From: Acidimicrobiia bacterium
GTDB taxonomy: Bacteria; Actinomycetota; Acidimicrobiia; Spongiisociales; ZC4RG35
Direction: 5' to 3'
Length of the DNA stretch: 37,169 nucleotides
Assembly: GCA_025937235.1 (NCBI GenBank)
Contig: JAICRU010000024.1
Coordinates: forward strand, 1-37,169
The notes under the pieces are model-generated. The model had not been told where the DNA came from and did not search any database. It was given only the letters and a program-made list of their open reading frames with translations. The position numbers and the translations under genes are program-made. Below are positions 15,736 through 23,948 of the stretch, one piece after another (positions within the stretch are counted from its first letter, which is position 1; every line of letters starts with the position of its first letter).

Positions 15736-16043
15736 GGATCGAGATCGGCGCCCTCGACACTCTCCCCCGGGATCGCGGTGTGCGGGTCACGTTCGGTGAG
15801 GAGCGAATCGCGTTGTTCCGGATTGGGGACGAGGTCTTCGCAATCGGGGATCGCTGCTCGCACGCCGAGGCGTCTCTTTCCGAGGGAGAGGTGTTCGATC
15901 ATGAGGTCGAGTGCCCCCGGCATGGATCCGAGTTCGATCTCCGCACCGGGAAGGCTCTTTCGCTGCCAGCCACCATGCCGGTGCCCACTTACGAGGTCGT
16001 GGTGGAAGACGGCCAGGTCTATCTGAACTGGGAGCCGACGTGA
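15732..16043 (+). CDS. Rieske-type [2Fe-2S] ferredoxin of the SUF cluster
   Basis: This encodes a 103-residue single-domain Rieske protein. Ligands are C42 and H44 in RCSHAEASL and C61 and H64 in ECPRHGSEFDL, the standard C-x-H...C-x-x-H set. It matches the small ferredoxin components of non-haem oxygenases. Such a gene between sufD and sufC is a recurring actinobacterial arrangement. It may deliver electrons for cluster assembly or be a client, but its exact role in SUF is not established to my knowledge. The GTG start overlaps the sufD stop, and the stop overlaps the sufC GTG, so the three genes are translationally coupled. Confidence 0.88.
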   Translation: MRIEIGALDTLPRDRGVRVTFGEERIALFRIGDEVFAIGDRCSHAEASLSEGEVFDHEVECPRHGSEFDLRTGKALSLPATMPVPTYEVVVEDGQVYLNWEPT

Positions 16044-16843
16044 CCGGCACCCTCGAAGTACGTGATCTCTCGGCCGGGGTCGACGGCAAGGAGATCCTCG
16101 AGGGGCTCGACCTGGTCGTGCCGTTCGGAGAGGTTCATGCCCTGATGGGCCCCAATGGATCGGGGAAATCGACTCTATGCCATGTGCTCACCGGTAAGGC
16201 CGGGTATCGGGTATCCGGTCAGGCATCCCTCGCGGGGGAGGACCTGCTCGCCCTGGAGGTCGACGAGCGGTCACGTCTCGGGTTGCTGCAGAGTTTTCAG
16301 TATCCGACCGAGGTACCCGGTGTCTCACTCCGGAGCTTCATGGTCGAGGCGGCGGAGGAACGGGGCCTCAGCGAGGAGGAGGCCGGGTCCCGCATCGAAA
16401 TGGAGGCGGCACGATTCGACATGACGCGCTTCCTCGACCGCTCCCTCAACAACGAGCTGTCAGGAGGCGAGAAGAAGCGGTCTGAGATCTTCCAGATCGC
16501 CGTGCTTCGGCCCCGCATGGCCCTCCTCGACGAGATCGACTCCGGGCTGGACATCGACGCGGTTAAGCAAGTGTCGAAGGCGGTCGAGGAGATGCGATCG
16601 CCAGATCTCGGAGTGCTCATGATCACGCACTACAACCGGATCCTTCGCTACGTGACCCCCGACCGGATCCACGTGATGATCGACGGCCGCATCGTCGATT
16701 CGGGGGGCGCCGAGCTGGCGGACGAGCTCGAGGCCGGCGGCTACAAGGCGATCCGGGAGCGCCTCGGCCTGATCGAGACGCCATCCGAGCCGGCTCGCCG
16801 CCCAGCCGATTTCTTCACCGATACCCCATTCGACGTCAAATGA
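16040..16843 (+). CDS. sufC: SUF ATPase SufC, copy 1
   Basis: This encodes a 267-residue ABC-type ATPase of the SufBCD scaffold complex. Walker A is GPNGSGKST at residues 37-45, the Q-loop is LLQSFQYPTEVPGVS, the signature is LSGGEKKRSE near 140-149, and Walker B is MALLDEIDSGLDID. The conserved downstream His switch is in LMITHYNRIL. The start is GTG 16040, overlapping the Rieske stop; a longer frame upstream only shadows that gene. It hydrolyses ATP to reshape SufB/SufD during cluster assembly. A second SufC is encoded at 22604-23359, and the two differ clearly. The C-terminal tail (ETPSEPARRPADFFTDTPF) is longer than in the second copy and is a distinguishing feature. Confidence 0.9.
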   Translation: MTGTLEVRDLSAGVDGKEILEGLDLVVPFGEVHALMGPNGSGKSTLCHVLTGKAGYRVSGQASLAGEDLLALEVDERSRLGLLQSFQYPTEVPGVSLRSFMVEAAEERGLSEEEAGSRIEMEAARFDMTRFLDRSLNNELSGGEKKRSEIFQIAVLRPRMALLDEIDSGLDIDAVKQVSKAVEEMRSPDLGVLMITHYNRILRYVTPDRIHVMIDGRIVDSGGAELADELEAGGYKAIRERLGLIETPSEPARRPADFFTDTPFDVK

Positions 16844-16879
16844 CTCGTTCTGTGCGGATCCGCGTCGGTATGAGCGCGG

Positions 16880-16901
16880 CAGATCTTCTCAGAAAGATCT
16901 G
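16880..16901 (+). promoter_or_regulatory. Hairpin just before the M42 peptidase start
   Basis: CAGATCTT (16880-16887) and AAGATCTG (16894-16901) are perfect inverted arms with a six-base loop. The hairpin ends three bases before the ATG at 16905 and its last base is part of the GAGG ribosome-binding sequence. It could hinder initiation, or be an operator or terminator; no T run follows. Confidence 0.4.
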
Positions 16902-16904
16902 AGG

Positions 16905-17981
16905 ATGGCATCGAAGGCGGTGGTGGAGGGGTGGCTGGCCGAGCTCGCCGACCTGCCCACCGCTTCCGGTCTGGAGGAAGCGGTGCAGGGCTGGGTCAGG
17001 GGGTGGGCGAGACGACGCCCCGACCTCAGGCTCACCGAAGACAGCGGGGGCAACCTCCTCTTGAGGGTCAAGGGAAGGAGACGGCTTGATCCGGTGCTGG
17101 CCGTCGCCCACATGGATCACCCCGGGTTCGTCGTGACCGAGATCATCGGGGACGAGGCCCGATTCGAGTTCCGCGGCGGGGTGCTTCCCCAATACTTCGT
17201 CGATGCGCGGGTGGACTTCGTCACCGGCGCCGGCCGGGGTGGCAGGGTCGTCGAATACGATCAGGTCGACCGGACTGGTCTGATCGCGTTGAGTGGCGCC
17301 CGACCGGTGCCGGGTGACATCGCCCGCTGGCACTTCGCCCGGCGCAGTGCCCGGCCCGGGTACCTGGCGGCCCCCTCATGTGACGATCTGGCCGGATGTG
17401 CTGCCGCTCTCGCCGCGTTGGACCGGGCCCGGAAAAGGGCCGACCTGGCGCACTTCGGTGTCCTCCTGACCCGGGCTGAGGAGATGGGATTCGTCGGCGC
17501 AATTCACGCCGCGAAAGCGGGCGATATCCCGAAGAAGGCCCGTCTTCTCTCCATCGAGACGTCACGCGCTTCTGCCGACGCCCCGCTGGGAGAGGGCCCG
17601 GTCATCCGGGTGGGGGATGCTTCCTCCGTGTTCGACGCGGAGCTGACCAACCGGATCACCACGGCGGTCCGGGAGAGCGGATTGGCCCATCAACGCAAGC
17701 TGATGAGCGGAGGATCGTGTGAAGCCACCGCGTTCGGGGCCTATGGGTTTCGGGCAGCCGGCCTGTGTCTGCCTCTCGGCAACTATCACAACATGGGCAA
17801 CCTCGACCAGGTGGAGAATGGATCGGGAGCGGCCGTTCCGATGATGGAGGAGGTCGCCCTCGGCGACTTCCACGGTCTGGTCGACCTGCTCCTCGTCGCA
17901 GCCGAGGGTATCGACCGTGACTGGTCGCTTCGAGAACGTCTGGACGTCGTGTACGCCGCCAGTCGCCGGGTCCTCGGCTGA
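16905..17981 (+). CDS. M42 family metallo-aminopeptidase
   Basis: This encodes a 358-residue peptidase of the M42 (glutamyl/deblocking aminopeptidase) family in the MH clan. The two-zinc site is visible: H69 and D71 in AVAHMDHPGF, the bridging Asp near 160-161 in PSCDDLAG, the catalytic and metal Glu pair in LTRAEEMGFVGA near 191, a further Asp/Glu in SIETSRA, and the final His near 295 in GNYHNMGNLD. M42 enzymes usually build large tetrahedral oligomers and trim peptides released by larger proteases. The insertion domain between HMDH and CDD fits the family. It lies 61 bases after sufC and may be read from the same transcript, although a hairpin sits directly before its start. No link to Fe-S assembly is known. 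Confidence 0.85.
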   Translation: MASKAVVEGWLAELADLPTASGLEEAVQGWVRGWARRRPDLRLTEDSGGNLLLRVKGRRRLDPVLAVAHMDHPGFVVTEIIGDEARFEFRGGVLPQYFVDARVDFVTGAGRGGRVVEYDQVDRTGLIALSGARPVPGDIARWHFARRSARPGYLAAPSCDDLAGCAAALAALDRARKRADLAHFGVLLTRAEEMGFVGAIHAAKAGDIPKKARLLSIETSRASADAPLGEGPVIRVGDASSVFDAELTNRITTAVRESGLAHQRKLMSGGSCEATAFGAYGFRAAGLCLPLGNYHNMGNLDQVENGSGAAVPMMEEVALGDFHGLVDLLLVAAEGIDRDWSLRERLDVVYAASRRVLG

Positions 17982-17990
17982 CCTCGCTCT

Positions 17991-18041
17991 CGGAATTGGG
18001 AGGGTCAGGTGCGTATGTGACTGCTCCCGGTCCCAGTTACG
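17991..18041 (+). repeat. 51-base palindromic element, copy A
   Basis: Arms CGGAATTGGGA (17991-18001) and TCCCAGTTACG (18031-18041) pair at 9 of 11 positions around a 29-base centre. Length and arms match copies at 20870 and 23404. It begins ten bases after the M42 peptidase stop and lies upstream of fumC. Confidence 0.75.
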
Positions 18042-18077
18042 GTTGGCTCCTACCGTCCCGGGCAAAAGGAGCTGTCG

Positions 18078-19460
18078 GTGGAATACAGGCTCGAAAAGGA
18101 CTCCATGGGTGAGGTCCGAGTCCCGGCCGACGCCTATTACGGGGCATCCACCCAGCGAGCCGTGGAGAACTTCCCCATCTCCGGGCTCCGTTTCGGGCGT
18201 CGGTTCATCTGGGCGCTAGGACTGATCAAGGGCTCGGCCGCCGAGATCGCAGGCAATCAGGGCCATCTCGGCCAGGGGCTCGCCGACGCCATCAAGGCCG
18301 CGGCCGATGACGTGATGGAGGGCCGGCTCGACGAGCAGTTCGTGCTCGACATATTCCAGACCGGCTCAGGGACTTCGACCAACACCAATGCCAACGAGGT
18401 GATCGCGGGCCGGGCCACCGAGATCATCGGCGCCGACGAACGAGTTCACCCGAACGACCACGTCAACTTCGGGCAGTCCTCGAACGATGTGATCCCAACT
18501 GCCATCCACGTCGCCGCGGTGGCGGCGATCAGGGAAGACCTGATCCCGGCCCTCGACCAGCTGTCCGAGTCGCTCGAGGCGAAATCCGCCCAATTCGAAG
18601 ACGTCGTGAAATCGGGCCGAACCCATTTGATGGATGCCACACCGGTAACCCTCGGTCAGGAGTTCGGGGGCTGGGCAGCCCAGGTCCGGAAGGGCGCCGA
18701 TCGACTCGACAAGATATTGCCCGAGCTCGACGAGCTGGCGCTGGGTGGGACCGCGGTCGGGACCGGCATCAATGCTCCTGCCGGGTTTGCCGCGGCGGTG
18801 ATCGCACTGATGGCAGAACGAACCGGGTTCCCATTTCGTGAGGCGGGTGACCATTTCGAGGCGCAGGGCGGCAAAGACGCCGTAGTCATGGCCTCCGGGA
18901 CGCTCAAGACGATCGCGGTCAGCATGTTCAAGATCGCCAACGACATCAGGTTCCTCGGCTCCGGACCCACGTCGGGTCTGGCCGAGATCCGGATCCCAGA
19001 TCTCCAGCCAGGCTCTTCGATCATGCCCGGCAAGGTGAATCCGGTCATGTCGGAGATGATGATGCAGGTCGCTGCCCAGGTGGTCGGGAACGATGCGACC
19101 GTCACCTGGAGCGGAGCGAATGGGAATTTCGAGCTCAACGTGATGATGCCGGTGATGGCCCACAACCTCCTGGAGTCGATCGGCCTGCTTGCGGCTGCGG
19201 CTTCCACCTTCGCCGCCAGGTGCGTGGACGGCATCGAGGTCAACGCCGGGCGGGTGAAGGAGCTGCTGGAGCGAAACGCCGTGATCGTCACCGCCCTCAA
19301 CCCGCATATCGGATACGACAACGGTGCCCGGATCGTCAAAGAGGCGGCGGCGACGGGACGATCGGTTCGTGAGCTCGTCATCGAGTCGGGTCTGATGTCC
19401 GAGGAGGAGCTCGACGTCGCACTGGACCTGAAGAAGATGACCGAGGGCGGCATCACTTGA
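18078..19460 (+). CDS. fumC: Class II fumarate hydratase FumC
   Basis: This encodes a 460-residue fumarase of the iron-free class II type, converting fumarate to malate in the citric acid cycle. The superfamily signature [12 protein letters not shown] lies near residues 312-323, and the flexible catalytic Ser is in it. Other class II landmarks are [15 protein letters not shown] near the start, [31 protein letters not shown] (substrate-binding Asn and catalytic base region) and [19 protein letters not shown]. Length agrees with FumC and the fumarase-specific [14 protein letters not shown] favours it over aspartase. The start is GTG 18078, preceded by AGGAG. It is followed by xseA with a four-base overlap, so fumC-xseA-xseB are transcribed together. 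Confidence 0.94.
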   Translation: MEYRLEKDSMGEVRVPADAYYGASTQRAVENFPISGLRFGRRFIWALGLIKGSAAEIAGNQGHLGQGLADAIKAAADDVMEGRLDEQFVLDIFQTGSGTSTNTNANEVIAGRATEIIGADERVHPNDHVNFGQSSNDVIPTAIHVAAVAAIREDLIPALDQLSESLEAKSAQFEDVVKSGRTHLMDATPVTLGQEFGGWAAQVRKGADRLDKILPELDELALGGTAVGTGINAPAGFAAAVIALMAERTGFPFREAGDHFEAQGGKDAVVMASGTLKTIAVSMFKIANDIRFLGSGPTSGLAEIRIPDLQPGSSIMPGKVNPVMSEMMMQVAAQVVGNDATVTWSGANGNFELNVMMPVMAHNLLESIGLLAAAASTFAARCVDGIEVNAGRVKELLERNAVIVTALNPHIGYDNGARIVKEAAATGRSVRELVIESGLMSEEELDVALDLKKMTEGGIT

Positions 19461-20674
19461 GCCAGCCGACCCTGACGGTGGCCCAGGTGCTCGATGCCGT
19501 GGGCGACGCGGTGGGGACGGCGATGCCGGTACCGGTCTGGGTGCGAGGCGAGGTGTCCGGGTTCCAGCGGACCAACCGCGGCGCGGCCTTCTTCCGTCTC
19601 GTCGATGCGGACCAGCCGGAAAACGCTTTGGAGGTGGCTGCCTCGGGCCGGATGATGCTCACCGTCTCCCATGCTCTGGAATCTGCAGGTGTCGGTGGAT
19701 TGAGGAGCGGGATCGAGGTGAGGGTCAGGGGCACGGTCGGGCTTCGCCGCAGCCGCGGTCTGGTCCATCTCAGCCTGCTCGAGGTGGATCCCGCCTACAC
19801 GGCCGGTCGTCTCGCCCTCGATCGAGAAGAGGTTCTGCGCCGTCTCGCCGCCGACGGGACCCTCACCGCCAACGAGAGCCTGGAGATGCCGCTGGTCCCA
19901 CTCCGCATCGGTTTGGTGACGAGCCGTGGATCAGCGGCGCATGCCGACTTCCTCGACCAGTTGCGCCGTCCCGGTTACGGATTCTCGGTGCTGACGATCC
20001 AGGCGGCGATGCAGGGCGAGGATGCGGTCGACAACGTAGTCAGGGCCCTGGAACGGCTGGCGGCCGAGGATCTGGATCTGGTGGCGGTGGTACGGGGCGG
20101 GGGAGCGAAGCTCGATCTCGCCGCCTTCGACTCGGAGCGAGTCGGTCGGGCCATCGGCGCGATGCCGGTGCCGGTCCTGACCGGGATCGGCCACGAGGTC
20201 GATCGGACGGTGGCCGACGAGGCGTCGGCGGTGGCGCTCAAGACGCCGACCGCTGCCGCGGAGTGGATCGTCTCGCGTGTCGCCGACTATGCGGGGCGGC
20301 TGGACACGGCGAGAAGGATGATCAGGGAGGCGGGGCTGGCCGCATGGAGCGGGGCGGTGAGCCGACTAGACCACTCAGCCCTGCAACTCGCCGGCACCCA
20401 GGGCGTCCTTCGACGGCAGGCCGACCAGATCGACCATCTCGAGCGTGGAGTGGCCGAAGGGTCGCGTGCCGCCATACAGCGAGGCAGAGAACAGCTCGGC
20501 GCCATGGGTGAGATGTTCGACGCCATCGGGGTGGAGCCCACCCTGAGGAGAGGGTTCGCCATCCTGACGCGATCTGATGGCCGGGTGGTGCGAAATGCCC
20601 GGGAGATGGGGCCAGGCGACCGGGTGACGGCCAGGCTGGCGGACGGATCGGTCGTGCTGGTGGTGGAGCAGTGA
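19457..20674 (+). CDS. xseA: Exodeoxyribonuclease VII large subunit
   Basis: This encodes the 405-residue large subunit of exonuclease VII, which degrades single-stranded DNA from both ends. The N-terminal OB domain ([26 protein letters not shown]) is followed by the nuclease domain with [16 protein letters not shown] and [23 protein letters not shown]. The motif [19 protein letters not shown] then [11 protein letters not shown] is the most conserved part of XseA. The C-terminal half is helical coiled coil that binds the small subunit. The start TTG at 19457 overlaps the fumC stop; the usual order xseA-xseB follows, again with a four-base overlap. Confidence 0.93.
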   Translation: MSQPTLTVAQVLDAVGDAVGTAMPVPVWVRGEVSGFQRTNRGAAFFRLVDADQPENALEVAASGRMMLTVSHALESAGVGGLRSGIEVRVRGTVGLRRSRGLVHLSLLEVDPAYTAGRLALDREEVLRRLAADGTLTANESLEMPLVPLRIGLVTSRGSAAHADFLDQLRRPGYGFSVLTIQAAMQGEDAVDNVVRALERLAAEDLDLVAVVRGGGAKLDLAAFDSERVGRAIGAMPVPVLTGIGHEVDRTVADEASAVALKTPTAAAEWIVSRVADYAGRLDTARRMIREAGLAAWSGAVSRLDHSALQLAGTQGVLRRQADQIDHLERGVAEGSRAAIQRGREQLGAMGEMFDAIGVEPTLRRGFAILTRSDGRVVRNAREMGPGDRVTARLADGSVVLVVEQ

Positions 20675-20868
20675 CCCAGCCGGGGCTGACCTACCGGGAA
20701 GCGCTGGAGGAGCTGAGGGCGATCCACGCTCGTCTCCGTGAGGACGACGTCGACATCGACACCCTCCTCGACGACGTCCAGCGCGCCGCCGACCTCCTCG
20801 CCTTCTGCCGAGAGCGCCTCACCGCGGTCGGCGATCGTCTCGAGGAGGTCCTGACCGACTTCGACTAG
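20671..20868 (+). CDS. xseB: Exodeoxyribonuclease VII small subunit
   Basis: This encodes a 65-residue protein with the two-helix pattern of XseB: LTYREALEELRAIHARLRED, then DIDTLLDDVQRAADLLAFCR and the final helix LTAVGDRLEEVLTDFD. Several copies wrap around each large subunit and are needed for activity. The start is GTG 20671, overlapping the xseA stop. It is the last gene of the fumC-xseA-xseB series; one of the 51-base palindromic elements begins two bases after its stop. Confidence 0.92.
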   Translation: MTQPGLTYREALEELRAIHARLREDDVDIDTLLDDVQRAADLLAFCRERLTAVGDRLEEVLTDFD

Positions 20869-20869
20869 C

Positions 20870-20920
20870 CGAAATTGGGACCCACGGTGTCGCATACGGT
20901 GTCTCCCCGTCCCAATTTCG
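20870..20920. repeat. 51-base palindromic element, copy B
   Basis: Arms CGAAATTGGGA (20870-20880) and TCCCAATTTCG (20910-20920) are perfect 11-base complements around a 29-base centre that includes CGCATACG. It lies between the convergent ends of xseB and sufU, where it could act as a bidirectional terminator. Confidence 0.8.
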
Positions 20921-20931
20921 CCGGTGAGGGG

Positions 20932-21387
20932 TCAGCTGAGCCGTTCTCCGTCCAGTGCCTCGAGGAGCACGTTCCAGCCCAGGCTGGCGCATTTGATGCG
21001 GACCGGGTACTTGCGCACACCCTGCAGCGATTCGAGGTCGCCGAGGACGGCACCTGGCCGATCGGGGTCGAGACCGATGTCGGCCTCGCCATCGAGGGAC
21101 ATCATGTCGCGGAAGCGTTTGGTGAGATCCTCGATCTCGCCCTTCGTCTTGCCCTTGATCGCCTCGCTCATCATCGACGCCGAGGACTGGCTGATCGAGC
21201 AACCCTGCCCTGCGACGGCGACCTGTGAGACCTGGTCCCCGTCGAACGCGAGCTCGATGGTGATCTCATCCCCGCACAAGGGGTTGACCCCTTCGGCGCG
21301 GTAATCGGGCTTGTCGAGATGCCCCTTGTTCCGAGGGCTTCGGTAGTGGTCGAGGATGACCTCCCGATAGAGGTCCTCCAGGCTCAT
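20932..21387 (-). CDS. sufU: SufU, zinc-dependent sulfur acceptor of SufS
   Basis: This encodes a 151-residue SufU protein. The zinc-site residues C38 and D40 (PLCGDEI), C63 (GQGCSISQSSASMM) and C133 (RIKCASLGW) match the arrangement in Bacillus SufU, where zinc is exchanged so that a Cys can accept persulfide sulfur from SufS. The insertion between C63 and C133 typical of SufU, and absent from IscU, is present. Its ATG overlaps the sufS stop by four bases (ATGA), so it is coupled to sufS. Its gene end faces xseB, with repeat copy B in between. Confidence 0.93.
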   Translation of the reverse strand: MSLEDLYREVILDHYRSPRNKGHLDKPDYRAEGVNPLCGDEITIELAFDGDQVSQVAVAGQGCSISQSSASMMSEAIKGKTKGEIEDLTKRFRDMMSLDGEADIGLDPDRPGAVLGDLESLQGVRKYPVRIKCASLGWNVLLEALDGERLS

Positions 21388-22601
21388 TCACCGACCCCGA
21401 ACAGCTCACCCGCACGTCGCAGCCCGCCGATCAGGGCGTCGACGTCTTCTTCGGTGTTGTAGACGTAGAAGCTGGCCCGGGCAGTCGCCGTCACCCCGAG
21501 ACGGCGCATCAGGGGCTTGGCGCAGTGATGTCCTGCCCGGACCGCCACTCCCTCCTCGTCGAGGATGGTGGCCAGGTCATGAGCGTGGACCCCGTCCAAG
21601 GTCATCGAGACGACGCCGCCGCGGTCCTCGAGAGTGGTCGGCCCCTGGATGTTGAGCCCGGGGACATCGCCGAGCCGCTCGAGTGCGATGCCGGTCAGCT
21701 CCCGGTCGTGCTCGAGCACCTTCTCCATTCCGATCGAGTCCAGATAGTCGATGGCCGCATGGAGCCCGACCGCCTCGATGATGGGCGGGGTGCCCGCCTC
21801 GAAGCGGTGCGGGATCGCCGCCCATGTGGCGTCGTGCAGGGTCACCTCGGAGATCATCTCGCCGCCACCTTCAAATGGCTCCATCTCCTCCAGTGCCTCC
21901 ATCCGGCCCCAGAGGACACCGATCCCGGTCGGTCCCAGCATCTTGTGAGATGAGAAGGCGACGAAGTCCGCACCCAACATCTCGACCATGACCGGCGAGT
22001 GGGGGACCAACTGGGCGGCATCGACAACGACCCGGGCACCGATCTCGTGCGCCCTGTCGGAGATCGACCGGACCGGTGGCATGACGCCGAGCACGTTTGA
22101 CATCCCGGTGACGGCGACGACCTTCACATCGGGTCCGAGCTTCTCGTTGTACGCGTCCAAGTCGAGCCGGTATTCGTCCGTCATGGGGATGTGGTCCAGC
22201 TTTGCCCCGGTCCTCTTGGCGACCATCTGCCAGGGGACCAGATTGGCGTGATGCTCGATCTCGGTGGTGAGGATCCGATCTTCGGGGCCGAGATGCTCCA
22301 TACCCCAGCCGAAGGCCACCATGTTCAGGGCGGTGGTGGCTCCCCGGGTGAAGATCACCTCGTTGGGATCACTGGCCCCGATGAACCTCGCCACACGCTC
22401 TCTGGCAGCCTCATAGGCGTCGGTCGCGGCGACAGACAGCTTGTAAGCGCCGCGATGCACGTTGGCGTAGGAAGATCGGGCGAAGTTGTCCATAGCCTCG
22501 AGCACGGGGATCGGCTTCTGCGATGACGCACCCGAGTCGAGGAAGTGGACCCCGTTGGAGAGGACGGGGAAGTCGGCTTTCAGGTGCGAGAGGTCTGCCA
22601 C
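21384..22601 (-). CDS. sufS: Cysteine desulfurase SufS
   Basis: This encodes a 405-residue group II cysteine desulfurase. PLP is bound by K220 in FSSHKMLGPTGIGVLWG, with the Asp/Gln of VVVDAAQLVPH and the His of EIEHHANLVPW contacting the ring. The catalytic Cys is C360 in VRAGHHCAKPLM, a short active-site loop typical of SufS rather than IscS. The enzyme takes sulfur from L-cysteine as persulfide and passes it to SufU, encoded next with a four-base overlap. It follows the minus-strand sufC by two bases, so sufC-sufS-sufU is a compact operon under the second copy of the suf operator. Confidence 0.94.
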   Translation of the reverse strand: MADLSHLKADFPVLSNGVHFLDSGASSQKPIPVLEAMDNFARSSYANVHRGAYKLSVAATDAYEAARERVARFIGASDPNEVIFTRGATTALNMVAFGWGMEHLGPEDRILTTEIEHHANLVPWQMVAKRTGAKLDHIPMTDEYRLDLDAYNEKLGPDVKVVAVTGMSNVLGVMPPVRSISDRAHEIGARVVVDAAQLVPHSPVMVEMLGADFVAFSSHKMLGPTGIGVLWGRMEALEEMEPFEGGGEMISEVTLHDATWAAIPHRFEAGTPPIIEAVGLHAAIDYLDSIGMEKVLEHDRELTGIALERLGDVPGLNIQGPTTLEDRGGVVSMTLDGVHAHDLATILDEEGVAVRAGHHCAKPLMRRLGVTATARASFYVYNTEEDVDALIGGLRRAGELFGVGE

Positions 22602-22603
22602 GT

Positions 22604-23359
22604 CTAGGTCAACACCGTCCTGAACGAATCGTATCCCTCTTGTTCCAGCCGGACTGCCAGCTCCGGGCCGCCACTCTCCAGGATCTGCCCATCCATGAAG
22701 ATGTGAACGTGGTCCGGCTCCACATACCTGAGGAGTCGCTGGTAGTGCGTGATGATGAGGAAGCCACGCTCGGGGCTGGTGAGCTTGTTGACCCCGTCGG
22801 CCACTATGCGGAGGGCGTCGATGTCTAGCCCCGAGTCGGTCTCGTCCATGATGGCCAGGTCGGGCTGGAGCACGGCCATCTGCAGCACTTCGTTCCGCTT
22901 TCGCTCGCCGCCGGAGAAGCCCTCGTTGAGGTAGCGATCGGCGAAGGAGGTCTCCATGCCTAGGTCCTTCATGGCGTCCATGACCTTGAGCCTCAACTCG
23001 AGGACGGTCAGGTCCACGCCGGTGCGGTTGGAGAGAGCCTGACGAAGGAATTGGATCACCGATACCCCGGGGATGGCCTCGGGGTGCTGGAAGGCGAGGA
23101 ACATGCCGGAGGCACCGCGCTGGCTCGGGCTCGCCGCGGTCACGTCTTCGCCCTTGTACAGGATTCGTCCCGCGGTCACCCGATAGACAGGGTGCCCCAT
23201 CAAGACCGAAGCCAGGGTCGACTTGCCCGAGCCGTTGGGGCCCATCAGGGCGTGCACCTCGCCCTGATTCACCGTGAGATCGACCCCTTTGAGGATCTCG
23301 ATGTCGCCGGCACCGGCGCGCAGGTCTTCGATCTGGAGGAGGGGAGTGGTCTCGCTCAC
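22604..23359 (-). CDS. sufC: SUF ATPase SufC, copy 2
   Basis: This encodes a 251-residue SufC ATPase, the standard length. Walker A is MGPNGSGKSTLASVL, the Q-loop is FLAFQHPEAIPGVSVIQFL, the signature is FSGGERKRNEVLQMAVL, Walker B is LAIMDETDSGLDIDALRIV, and the His switch is in FLIITHYQRLLRYVEPDHVH. It resembles canonical SufC more than the copy at 16040-16843, which has a longer tail. The start is GTG 23359. A TAGCAT -10 element ends seven bases upstream and there is no SD, so the message is probably leaderless. It heads the sufC-sufS-sufU arm and lacks a neighbouring sufB or sufD. Confidence 0.92.
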   Translation of the reverse strand: MSETTPLLQIEDLRAGAGDIEILKGVDLTVNQGEVHALMGPNGSGKSTLASVLMGHPVYRVTAGRILYKGEDVTAASPSQRGASGMFLAFQHPEAIPGVSVIQFLRQALSNRTGVDLTVLELRLKVMDAMKDLGMETSFADRYLNEGFSGGERKRNEVLQMAVLQPDLAIMDETDSGLDIDALRIVADGVNKLTSPERGFLIITHYQRLLRYVEPDHVHIFMDGQILESGGPELAVRLEQEGYDSFRTVLT

Positions 23360-23364
23360 ATCAC

Positions 23365-23389
23365 AATGCTATTTGCACTATGACCGTAG
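23365..23389 (-). promoter_or_regulatory. suf promoter/operator, copy 2
   Basis: Read on the minus strand, CTACGGTCATAG (23389-23378) is followed after three bases by AAATAGCATT (23374-23365). It agrees with the sufD copy at 20 of 22 defined positions and has identical spacing. TAGCAT as the -10 element puts the transcription start on or next to the sufC GTG at 23359. Confidence 0.65.
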
Positions 23390-23403
23390 GGGAAAACGTC
23401 GCT

Positions 23404-23454
23404 CGAAATTGGGAGCTGCAGTGCCGCATATCGCACGTCCCCGTCCCAATTCGA
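23404..23454. repeat. 51-base palindromic element, copy C
   Basis: Arms CGAAATTGGGA (23404-23414) and TCCCAATTCGA (23444-23454) pair at 9 of 11 positions around a 29-base centre with GCATA. It shares length, arms and the CCCGTCCCAATT 3' part with copy B. It lies between the ybaK stop and the suf operator. Confidence 0.78.
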
Positions 23455-23462
23455 CGGAGCGG

Positions 23463-23948
23463 TCATTCGGTCACATCGGCCCAGACCGGGGCGGCGAGAC
23501 GGTTGAGGTCGGCGATCGAGATGGGAAAGACGGTGGTGGGGGTTCCCGCGGCCGCCCAGACCGGGTCGTTGCGGCGCAACCGGTCGTCGGCGAACACCTT
23601 GAGCGGTGTGACATGGCCAAACGGGGGCGTCCCGCCGGCTGCGTAGCCGGTCGCGTCCCTGACCTCATCGAGTGTGGCTCTTCTCGAGCCGGTGACGCCG
23701 GCTGCATCCGCCAGCTTCACGGTGTCGAGTCGCAGGTCACCTGGGACCAAGGCCACCACCGGCTCCTCGGACGCATCGGCTCCGATCAAGACGAAAACGA
23801 GTGATTTGACGATCGCGGAGACAGGGCAGCCGATAGCCGCGGCCGCGTCGTCGGCGGTCTTGGTCCCTTCGGGGAACACCCGGACCTGCATCTCGAAACC
23901 CTCCACCGAGTCGGCAAGCCGTTTGCTCGCCTCAGGTAGCTCGCTCAT
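23463..23948 (-). CDS. YbaK/ProX-like aminoacyl-tRNA deacylase domain protein
   Basis: This encodes a 161-residue stand-alone YbaK-type editing domain. These proteins hydrolyse mischarged aminoacyl-tRNA, such as Cys- or Ala-tRNA(Pro). The conserved Lys of the family is K48 in SAIVKSLVF. ALVPGDLRLDTVKLADAAG and the glycine-rich TGYAAGGTPPFGH segment, which forms the substrate pocket, are both present. The start is ATG 23948, overlapping the upstream LLM gene stop by four bases (ATGA); a longer frame would run into that gene. Which tRNA it edits cannot be told. It is the last gene of the LLM-tyrA-LLM-ybaK series. Confidence 0.87.
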   Translation of the reverse strand: MSELPEASKRLADSVEGFEMQVRVFPEGTKTADDAAAAIGCPVSAIVKSLVFVLIGADASEEPVVALVPGDLRLDTVKLADAAGVTGSRRATLDEVRDATGYAAGGTPPFGHVTPLKVFADDRLRRNDPVWAAAGTPTTVFPISIADLNRLAAPVWADVTE

